Of a DNA stretch of 64,000 bases, positions 56,527 to 64,000 are shown piece by piece. A program made the translations under genes and the position numbers. The notes beneath the pieces are model-generated. The model was not told where the DNA came from. It saw only the letters and a program-made list of their open reading frames with translations, and searched no databases. The stretch is from Tupaia tana (Eukaryota; Chordata; Mammalia; Scandentia; Tupaiidae): the NCBI GenBank assembly GCA_026018925.1, contig JAKSZU010000012.1:43501218-43565217 (forward strand), read 5' to 3'. Position 1 is the first letter of the stretch; each line of letters opens with the position of its first letter.

Positions 56527-56681
56527 TGAGTATAGAACAGTTTGCCATGATGGCTGGGTTAGAAATCCCGGCCAAGAAGCGTAGCAAGCAGTAACCGGGG
56601 AAGGTGCGAGCAAAGGCCACACAGGTGTCAACAATGGCGACCTGGAAGATACACCATTTGAGTATTAAACTCCTTCCAAAC
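56527..56681 (-). CDS. SLC22A: SLC22A exon 3
   Basis: 155 bp, acceptor 'tctctgtttctcag', donor 'gtgagt'; intron 3 after it is only 102 bp. It encodes 'FGRSLILKWCIFQVAIVDTC' and 'YCLLRFLAGISNP', helices 3-4, beginning within the conserved major-facilitator DRxGRR loop (second R is Ser here). The first base completes a codon from exon 2, which is not in the window. Confidence 0.95.
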
Positions 56682-57024
56682 CTGAGAAACAGAGAGAGAT
56701 GACATAGTGAGTACAATTACAGCCTGTTGTGAAAATTAGCAAAAAGAAAACGCACTTTGAAATTCAGAGGATGTTTTAGCAAATGAAATGATGCGCTCCA
56801 AACCTAAAAGCCTCAGCAGATGACTGCAGCTGATCTCAGAAGCAAACTTCCCTATTTGTAAGTAGATACAGTGTATATCAAAGCTTCTTCTCCAATAGGT
56901 TACTGGTAGATCTTAGTAGGTACAGCAGGCTTCAGTATTAGAAAATTTAGCACATCATAAATATCCCTTGTACTAACACATGCATTTAGTATAGTAAAAA
57001 TCTGCATATTATCTAGAACATAGG

Positions 57025-57375
57025 GTTCTGTGATGGACTGATTTGAATTCCTAGCAAATTTATATGTTGAACCATAATCCCCAATGCAACACTGTTTGGA
57101 GAGTGGGCCTTTGGGAGGTAATTAGGTTCAGATGAGGTCAAGAGGGTAGGGACTTCATGGTGGGATTTGCGTACTACAGGAAGTGACTCCAGAGAGTTCG
57201 CCCTCATACTCTCTCTCTCTCACCTCTGTGGAAAGACACAGAAAGTAGCTGACTGAAATCTAGAAGGAGAGCCTCGCCAAGAACCAAATTGACCAGTACC
57301 TTAATCTTGGACTTCCCTGCCTCTGCCCATAACTGTGAGAAAATGCATTTCTGTCATTTAATCCACCCAGTATGA
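57025..57375 (+). mobile_element. MaLR-type LTR (MLT1/MST-like)
   Basis: 'gatggactgatttgaattcc', 'tatatgttgaaccataatcc', 'gggcctttgggaggtaatta' and 'gtgagaaaatgcatttctgt' then 'atccacccagt' are the conserved blocks of these LTRs. Confidence 0.75.
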
Positions 57376-57394
57376 TTTTTTGAGGAAGACCAGG

Positions 57395-57895
<501 letters not shown>

Positions 57896-57899
57896 CATG

Positions 57900-58350
57900 C
57901 AGTATGGTATTTTGATATGACAACCTCAGCTAATTAATATAGTTTTAAGTCTGTACTTGGGACTATAGGACCACATAGGCCATGGCAAAACTGATGTGAA
58001 AGGAACATATGTGGAACAATACATCAAGTCACTGATAGGTTGTATAAGAGCTGAGTGTGGATCTGTTGGCCCTGTATAATGAATTTCTTTTGGCACAGGA
58101 CCCACAGGAGTCACAGCTCTGACAGAGGAATGTGTAGATAGTTTGATGAGGAAAGTTTAGGTACAACGAACATGAAGAAATAGAGAAGGGAAGTTAAAAA
58201 AATAGGAAAAGGAATTCTGTTTCAGAGGTTTCTGGGAGAAAGGGCCTTTTATAGACAACTTGGACGAAATGGTGCGAGCTGGAATTAGGAAAATGCTCTG
58301 CAATCTTTGTTACTCTTGCAGCACATTTAAATCATAAATCTTTTAGCTTC
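57900..58350. other. No gene recognised
   Basis: Possibly MaLR-internal or unique sequence; nothing assignable. Confidence 0.4.
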
Positions 58351-58693
58351 TGAATGCTTGCTGTGGTTTGATGCCCTCTCCTGACTCCGAATTCGTGTGT
58401 TAGGGCTTTATTATATTGTAAAGGCGTTTAGTGAAAACTTAATCCCTTTGTGGTGCCCCAGGATGGAATCTCTGGGTGTGATAAAGTCATTAGAGAAAGG
58501 ACCCTATGATTGAGTTCTGAGGAGTTTACAAACAGAAGGAATGAGACCAGAAGAGAGAAAAACTCATGGATACAGACCACAATCCCAAAAGTTCTGCTTT
58601 CTGTTGTTTTGTGATGCCTTTGGATTTAACTGCCATCCGAATCATGAGTTTTACAAACAAATCTGTTATTCTTTCTTTTTGCTTTCTCTTTCT

Positions 58694-58858
58694 CTTCCTT
58701 CCTTCCTTCCTTCCTTCCTTCCTTCCTTCCTTCCTGCCTTCCTGCCTTCCTGCCTTCCTGCCTTCCTGCCTTCCTGCCTGCCTTCCTGCCTTCCTGCCTT
58801 CCTGCCTTCCTGCCTTCCTGCCTTCCTGCCTGCCTTCTTTCTTTCTCTTTCTTTTCTT
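58694..58858 (+). repeat. (CTTC)n to (CTGCCTTC)n microsatellite
   Basis: About 9 CTTC units pass into about 14 CCTGCCTT-type octamers, then CTTT-rich sequence leading into a SINE tail. Confidence 0.97.
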
Positions 58859-58867
58859 TTTTTTTTT

Positions 58868-59000
58868 TTAAGAGATATTTTTGCTATAGACATGTGTGCT
58901 TGCTGGAGACACACAGAGAGACAGAGAGAGAGAAAGTAAGAAATAACTCCTCGGGGCATGGCCACACAATCCCTTCTCCATTCTCTCAGGATTCTGGGCA

Positions 59001-59042
<42 letters not shown>

Positions 59043-59124
59043 TGGGGTGAATTTCAAGTTGGCAGGTCTGGTACTTGAACCTTGGGAGTCTAGTGCCACA
59101 ACCATTATGCCACCTGCTGCCCCC
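58868..59124 (-). mobile_element. SINE-A, decayed, with (CA)n
   Basis: 'gagatatttttgctatagac' to 'cacctgctgcccc'; (CA)n at 59008-59039. Confidence 0.8.
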
Positions 59125-59269
59125 TCCTTTTCCTTTATAAATCACCCAGTCTCAGATATTTCTGTTAGCAATGTAATAATGGACCAGATAGATATTGGCA
59201 TAGTCAAGCAGGGTTGTGTTTCTGGATACCTGAAAGTGTGGAAATAGCTTTGGCATTGGGTAATCAGAA

Positions 59270-59662
59270 CGGGCTTACAGAGTTCAAAGGAGCAGGCTAT
59301 GATCAGCAAAACCATGAAACTGAGTTAGGCAGAAAAAGCCAAAGATTTTGGAAAAGAAATTATAGAAAAATGAAAACATATTGTGACTATTGAAAGAAAG
59401 TGATTATATTTCCTTGTGGATATCCTCATTTATGTTTTATAAAATTCTCCTTTTTTGATAGAAAGAATATTTTAACTAAAGAAAAGGTTTCCTTCTCTTT
59501 GATGAAAAAAAGAAAAAGAAAAAGAAAAGAAAAGCCTAAATTCTGGTGGAGGTTTGGAAGAATCATTTAGAAATAAACTGCAACTTTTTAGAGATTGGTT
59601 AAAAGATGGTGACCAGAATACTGATACAAATATGCACTGTAAAGACCATTCTGATGAGGCTT

Positions 59663-59695
<33 letters not shown>

Positions 59696-59875
59696 AATAT
59701 CTATTGTATTTGTATATAATAGCAATGATTACTTAGAAATTTAAATTATAATAAACAACTTCATAATTTTGACAACTAAATTAATTAGGAATTAATTTAA
59801 TGGAAAAGTGCATGACTTTTCTGACAAGCTAGAAAATATTGTTGAATAATTAAAATCTAAATATAGGGATGATAA
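59270..59875. other. No gene recognised; A-run at 59664-59693
   Basis: AT-rich, with a 30-base A run that may be the tail of an old retrocopy whose body I cannot name. Confidence 0.4.
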
Positions 59876-59879
59876 ATGT

Positions 59880-60560
59880 TCTTGGCTTGGCCAAGCTTTA
59901 CTCAGCCTTTCAAATCTTCTGCTAGGCCTATCTATGCACTTCCTTGTAAAACACAGTTTTAGCCAAGACTCCTGCTAAGTCAATTTAGCCAGAAATCCCC
60001 ATACTTGATATACGATCATTCTTGATAGCTGATCAGGTTCCTCATCCTTCTCCACCCTTCCCAGGTAATGTCTGATCATCCTGACCAATCTCAGCAAGAA
60101 TTCCATTAGGTCAGTTTAGCCAGAATTCCTCTCTCAATGTTTTCTTTCTTTCTTTCTTTTTTTTTTTTTTTTTCTTTTCATGAGTGACAGAGACAGAGAG
60201 ACAACACCCCCAATAGGGTCTGGACTCCACAATCTACTGCCAGCCCTAGCCAGCCCCAGATCATGGGGACATGAGTGCTCAGCATATTCTAGGAGGTCTC
60301 TGAATGTGAACCTAGAATCTTCCCGTGTGGGTCAGCTTCAGAGAGTGTAGTGTTTTACTGCACCCCCATCAGGCTCTTTGATGTTTCTTTATAGTAATTT
60401 TTTATTGAATAACCCCATCTGGTTCCTTGTCTATCCTGTATTAAGAGTTGAACCCAATCATCCCCATTGCCAGACTGTGCAGTGGTCCCTGTTACCTATC
60501 ATTATGGTTTTGAATAAAGTCTTCCTTATAAAGCTTTAACAAGTATCACTGAATGATTTT
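59880..60560 (+). mobile_element. Possible ERV1-type LTR, interrupted
   Basis: Repeats of 'cagtttagccagaattcc' type (59968-59998 and 60113-60130), then 'gaataaagtcttccttataa' near 60514 as a poly-A signal region. 60150-60385 looks like an inserted antisense SINE of unclear family. Confidence 0.4.
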
Positions 60561-60585
60561 TTATTTTTAATTTTATTTATTTTTT

Positions 60586-60636
60586 TTTTGAGAGGTTTAT
60601 GCTATAGGGTGTGTACACTCGCCAGAAAAAATTTTG
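60586..60636 (-). mobile_element. SINE-A tail fragment
   Basis: 'gagaggtttatgctataggg' and 'actcgccagaaa' only; the rest is absent. Confidence 0.75.
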
Positions 60637-60789
60637 CTATTCTTGGGCTTACCAAACAGCTTTTGCATTAATCTATATTACCACATGAAATACTTTATTC
60701 ATTCCCTTTGTTGTATGAAAGTCCTTTCTGTGAATATTTCTCATCTACTACTTTTAATTTGGAGTTAGTAAATTTATAAGGCTAATTTT

Positions 60790-61300
60790 TGGGCTAATGT
60801 TTTCGTGTAATAACAGAAACACTAGTATTAGTGTTTAAAAGTTTTTGTAATTTTTTTTTGTATGGTTAGAGTATGCATTGGCTGAGTTTTTTGAATGGCT
60901 TGTAGAAGATAGACTTGGTCTGAGGATTTAAATTTTTGTTGTTTTTTGGGCTTTGTGCTTAGTAATTGCTTTTGTAAAACTGCTGGTAGTAGTATAAGTT
61001 GAGTTATGTGGTCGGATTTAAGAAGTTGAATAATTTGAGAGGTAGAAACTAGAACTTTAATTTTTTTAGTATAGTCTGTATTTATTACATTAGGTGTTAC
61101 TACTAATTTTTTCAATGATATGTTTTTTTTTTAATTAATTTTACTGTATTTTGTGGCAAAGGTTTATAGACTTTCATAGGAATTGTCTGTGGACTTATTT
61201 TGGGTGTTAATATTTTTTTGGAGGTGGGGCTGAGATTTAGTCTTGTGTTACTTGGGGTTGTTTGATAGAGGTTTTTGATTATTTGTGGCCTATTAAATAT
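60790..61300 (-). pseudogene. pro: ERV dUTPase-protease (pro) remnant
   Basis: In a betaretrovirus this frame encodes a dUTPase fused to the aspartic protease. Recognisable blocks are 'PQTIPMKVYKPLPQ' (61190 region), 'VINTDYTKKIKV', 'ITQLILLPA' and 'MHTLTIQ'. The protease active-site triplet lies at 60827-60835 and reads N-T-N, in a frame shifted by an indel in an A run. A TAG follows shortly at 60794-60796. One 95-codon stretch (60828-61115) has no Gly, Glu, Arg or Trp at all. Confidence 0.7.
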
Positions 61301-61340
61301 TTTTGATTGACTTGACTGTTTTGCGTCTCTTGAGAGAATA

Positions 61341-61344
<4 letters not shown>

Positions 61345-61371
<27 letters not shown>

Positions 61372-61602
61372 GAGAGGTTTTTGCTCTCACCAGACAGACA
61401 GAGAGACAGAGAGGTAGAAAGCAAGAAATCACCCCCCAGGGGGGATGTCCACACCGCAATCCCTTCTCCTCCATTCTCCTCTTGGGATCTTGGTCACGCA
61501 CGCACACGCACCCGGAGTGAGTTTAAGCCACCGGGTCCGGGACTCAAACCGTGGTCGACTACGTGGGAGTCCAGCGACACAGCCATTATGCTAACTGCTC
61601 CC
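61345..61602 (-). mobile_element. SINE-A in the ERV
   Basis: 'ttgagagaatat' on both sides (61330 and 61604). The segment with the 'tatagggcgcg' block is lost. Confidence 0.88.
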
Positions 61603-61829
61603 TTTTGAGAGAATATTGAGAGTGCCCCTACTGTTTGACGGGGCCAAGGCTGGTCCCGTGTTTTGTTTTTTGGGGCCCTAGTGGCCTCTTATTTATGTCT
61701 GTTTTGGATTTATATTTAGTGACAAGATGTCTTTTTTTTTTTTTTTTTTTGGCATTTAGTATATATTTTGGGGACTTTTGTGGGTGTAGATGTTGGGCCT
61801 TTAGGTTTTTTGGTAGCATATATATTTTT

Positions 61830-62085
61830 TTTTTTTGGAGAAGTTTTTCGCTGTAGGGCACGTGCGCTCGCCAGATAGACAGAGACAGAGAGACAGAAAG
61901 CGAGAAATCACCCCCCAGGGGTGATGGTCACACCGCAATCCCTTCTCCTCCATTCTCCTCTCGGGATCTTGGGCATGCACGCATACGCGCCCGGCGTGAG
62001 TTTTAAGCCACCGGGTCCGGGACACGAACCGCGGTCGACTACGTGGGAGTCCAGAGACATAGCCATTACGCTAACTGCTGGTTCC
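61830..62085 (-). mobile_element. SINE-A (young) in the ERV
   Basis: Target-site duplication 'tggtagcatat' at 61811 and 62086. CpGs well kept. Confidence 0.92.
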
Positions 62086-62099
62086 TGGTAGCATATTTT

Positions 62100-62396
62100 T
62101 TTGATTGTTTAGGGTATTGACAGTCACGGGCCATATGTTTGTCACAACTGAAACAATTTTTTTTTTTTAAATTTTTGTTGCATAACTTTTTTTAATGTCG
62201 TTGTTATAACCATACTTTGGATTTGTGTTTTTTTAATGTCTTGACACAGTCTAATGAAATTATTTACTGTTCCCACTTTCTTTTTTGGAGCAATAGTTGT
62301 TTTATAAGAGGCATTAGTATTTTTAAAGGTCAATTGTTTTAATAAAATTTGTCTTGTCTCTTGATTAGAGACTATTTGTGATATGGCCTGTGACAA
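62100..62396 (-). pseudogene. gag: ERV gag remnant: capsid C-terminus and zinc knuckle
   Basis: A lysine-rich 84-codon frame contains 'ILLKQLTFKNTNASYKTTI' and 'NNFIRLCQDI', the pattern of the betaretroviral capsid C-terminal domain. Downstream 'CFSCDKHMARDC' is a zinc knuckle with shortened spacing (two residues between second Cys and His, where four are usual). Confidence 0.65.
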
Positions 62397-62639
62397 GCAG
62401 GAAATAAAATTTTGATATAACTTACTAGGATTTTGTTGTATACTGATTAAACTATTTGTTTTTTGATTTTGACTAGGAAGCCCTTTTTAGCAATTTAAGC
62501 ATATTATGTTAATTTGTTGATATGTCTGTGGAGTGTATTTAATTTGTGTGTTAGTATTGGCCTGTTTTTTTTTTGTTGTTGTTGTTTTAGATAACATTTT
62601 AAATGTGATGGGTATTTTATGTTGTTCTTTTTTTTTTTT

Positions 62640-62904
62640 TCCTTTTTTTTGGGAGAGGTTTTCGCTATAGGGTGTGTGCACTTGCCAGACAGACAGATAG
62701 AGACATAGAGACAGAAAGCGAAAAATCACCCCCCAGGGGGGATGGTCACGCCACAATCCCTTCTCCTCCATTCTCCTCTCGGGATCTTGGGCACGCATGC
62801 ACATGCGCCCGGTGTGAGTTTTAAGCCACCCGGTCCGGGACGCGAACCGCGGTCTACTACGTGGGAGTCCAGCGACATAACCATTACGCTAACTGCTGGT
62901 TCCC
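62640..62904 (-). mobile_element. SINE-A (young) in the ERV
   Basis: Target-site duplication 'ttatgttgttc' at 62617 and 62905. Confidence 0.92.
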
Positions 62905-63271
62905 TTATGTTGTTCATTTTAATTTGCCTGTTTTTGGGCTTTATTTAACTAGTTAGATTTTTATAAAAGATAATCTCTTTTTGATAAGCATGCCTTGCCC
63001 AACACTTGCCAATTATTAGGAGTAAACGCAGATTGTGTAGTTGTCTTTAATATCGCAATTCTGTAAGGTGCCACAGGACTATATTGCGTATAAGTTACTT
63101 TTAATTTTTTTTTTTTAGCATTTTAAAGGCTATTGGCTCATGCTGATGTTAATTTTGATTTGGATTGTCAGGATTAGGAGCCTTTATAACAGGGCATAAT
63201 TTAAATTTTGATGTATTTTTTTTTTTTCTCTGCTGCACAATGTAAAGTTTTTTGGAGGGGCGTTAAAGTGG

Positions 63272-63276
<5 letters not shown>

Positions 63277-63312
<36 letters not shown>
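63277..63312 (+). repeat. Poly-T run (about 36)
   Basis: Uninterrupted T's within the ERV; on its coding strand, poly-A. Confidence 0.95.
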
Positions 63313-63313
<1 letters not shown>

Positions 63314-63837
63314 TCTTAGTGTCATTTGGTATGTAAGTAGGTTTTGACTGGGAAGCAGTAGGCTACAGAGGGGGAGCATTAGGCCTAAAGGCAGTAGTTT
63401 TGTTTTCCTTCCGCCCTGTAACTGCTTTGGAATTTGTAATTTTAAGTCTGTTAACTTTATAAGACTGTCATTTTTTTTTAGGTATTATTTTTGTATTTTT
63501 GTCTCTAGTAACAGACTTTGATATTTTAGGTAAGAGGGAGGCATAGCCTTTTGGAGTGTTATTTGGTGGAATTACTGAACCAACTTTGGGTTTTTTTTGA
63601 GGGTTTTGTTTTAAGCACTTTTTAATTAAAATTTATGGGGAGAAAGCAAAGATGGGAATTTTCCTAGAACCCTCTGTTGTATATTGTTTTTTTATTTGTT
63701 TTTTGACTTTGTCTTAAGTTTTTTATAAACTGTTTTTTGTTTTGGGAATTAAGGGCATGTTTTTTGTATAAAAATTAGGAACTGACATAACTGATGCTAA
63801 CTTTATTGCCCTAGCTTTTGACATATAAGACAATATA

Positions 63838-63863
63838 TGAATATATATATATATATATATATA
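63838..63863 (+). repeat. (AT)n run
   Basis: About 12 AT units. Confidence 0.95.
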
Positions 63864-64000
63864 CACATATTTAGATAATTTTGTCTCCATGTTTTACACC
63901 CGATAATAATAGAATTTACTCTTTTTTTGTTTTACAATTTTTTATTTTACTTTGATTTTTTTTACTTTTTTTTTGTTATTTTTTTACTTTGTTTTTTTTA

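Larger units (their letters stand above)
22417..56681 (-). other. SLC22A (OAT/UST clade): SLC22A-family organic anion transporter gene, exons 3-10 (5' end outside window)
   Basis: The gene encodes a 12-helix major-facilitator transporter of the plasma membrane; OAT-clade members exchange organic anions, steroid conjugates and drugs in kidney and liver. Eight exons on the minus strand (56527-56681, 56256-56424, 55191-55314, 27598-27713, 26260-26474, 24567-24675, 23437-23640, 22417-22477) give 383 in-frame codons and a stop. All introns are GT-AG. Exon sizes match the conserved OAT-gene pattern as I know it. Exons 1-2 (about 168 residues: first helices, large glycosylated loop) are not seen up to 64000. 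Family motifs FGR, ESARWL, GRR and PETR are present. '[13 protein letters not shown]' in exon 9 leans toward the SLC22A24/A25 (UST) type. I cannot name the orthologue. No inactivating change was found in the visible exons. Confidence 0.92.
58355..59260 (+). mobile_element. MaLR-type LTR split by a SINE and microsatellite
   Basis: 58355-58675 ('gctgtggtttgatgccctct', 'ggtgtgataaagtcattag') resumes at about 59137 with 'aaatcacccagtctcagata'. SINE-A and (CTTC)n lie between. Confidence 0.7.
60637..64000 (-). mobile_element. Class II (betaretrovirus-like) endogenous retrovirus, gag-pro region, decayed and G-depleted
   Basis: Read on the minus strand from 64000 down: gag (capsid-like near 62396-62270, degenerate zinc knuckle near 62150-62100), then dUTPase (about 61300-60990), then protease (about 60960-60800). 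dUTPase directly before protease is the betaretroviral order. No LTR or pol is in view, and the 5' part lies beyond the window. Stops and shifts are frequent and three SINE-A copies interrupt it. Not functional. Confidence 0.75.

Noticed and set aside
60637..64000. Lentivirus-like element suggested by high A content
   Set aside because: dUTPase lies directly before the protease, the betaretroviral order; the A-richness is better explained by G-to-A change or class II composition.

Overview
This is vertebrate nuclear DNA from a placental mammal: AT-rich, intron-bearing and built mostly of retrotransposon copies. L1 LINEs, MaLR/ERVL-type LTRs, MIR/L2-like tails and processed pseudogenes of mammalian genes (CYCS, CKS2, RPS20, PDZK1, a TANC gene) all point to Eutheria. 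The lineage marker is a very dense tRNA-headed SINE (here SINE-A) with a perfect B box, a CpG-rich 'gcgcgtgtgcgtgcgtgccc' body and a 'ccctatagcaaaa' tail. It comes with a shorter relative (SINE-B) that ends in 'ggtcaaatt' plus an A/T tail. One old element with a 7SL/Alu-like segment suggests Euarchontoglires. A colugo (Dermoptera) is my best guess, but it is inference and not proven here.

The one real host gene is on the minus strand: exons 3 to 10 of an SLC22A organic-anion-transporter gene (OAT/UST clade), lying between 56681 and 22417. All eight exons have consensus splice sites and an open, continuous frame, with sizes 155, 169, 124, 116, 215, 109, 204 and 61 coding bases. Exons 1 and 2 were not found and probably lie beyond 64 kb. 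Intron 5 (27714-55190) is 27.5 kb and is full of nested retroelements.

Layout: 1-1240, an L1 3' end split by a composite element with a GC-rich minisatellite. 1240-8430, SINEs, an LTR piece, an old antisense ORF1-only L1, and L1 tails. 8434-12905, an L1 5'UTR/ORF1 hit by a CYCS retropseudogene, itself hit by a SINE. 13.3-18.9 kb, pseudogenes (TANC, CKS2), LTRs and an antisense class III-like ERV. 18.9-22.1 kb, L1 and SINEs. 22.4-27.7 kb, SLC22A exons 10-6. 29.1-31.2 kb, a PDZK1 retropseudogene. 32.4-38.1 kb, an L1 ORF2 copy hosting a young ORF1-only (HAL1-like) element at 34702-37166 with an intact 333-codon ORF1 and 125-bp promoter-type monomers. 38.9-43.9 kb, a decayed two-ORF L1. 50.3-50.9 kb, an LTR with primer-binding site. 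55.2-56.7 kb, SLC22A exons 5-3. 57.0-59.3 kb, MaLR LTRs and an RPS20 pseudogene. 60.6-64 kb, an antisense class II (betaretrovirus-like) ERV with an extreme loss of G on its coding strand.

Most notable: (1) the TSD-flanked composite retroelement with a 19-bp GC-rich VNTR, SVA-like in architecture; (2) the intact ORF1-only L1 with tandem monomers, plus an older relative in the same window; (3) an ERV whose coding strand looks heavily G-to-A mutated, including its protease active site.
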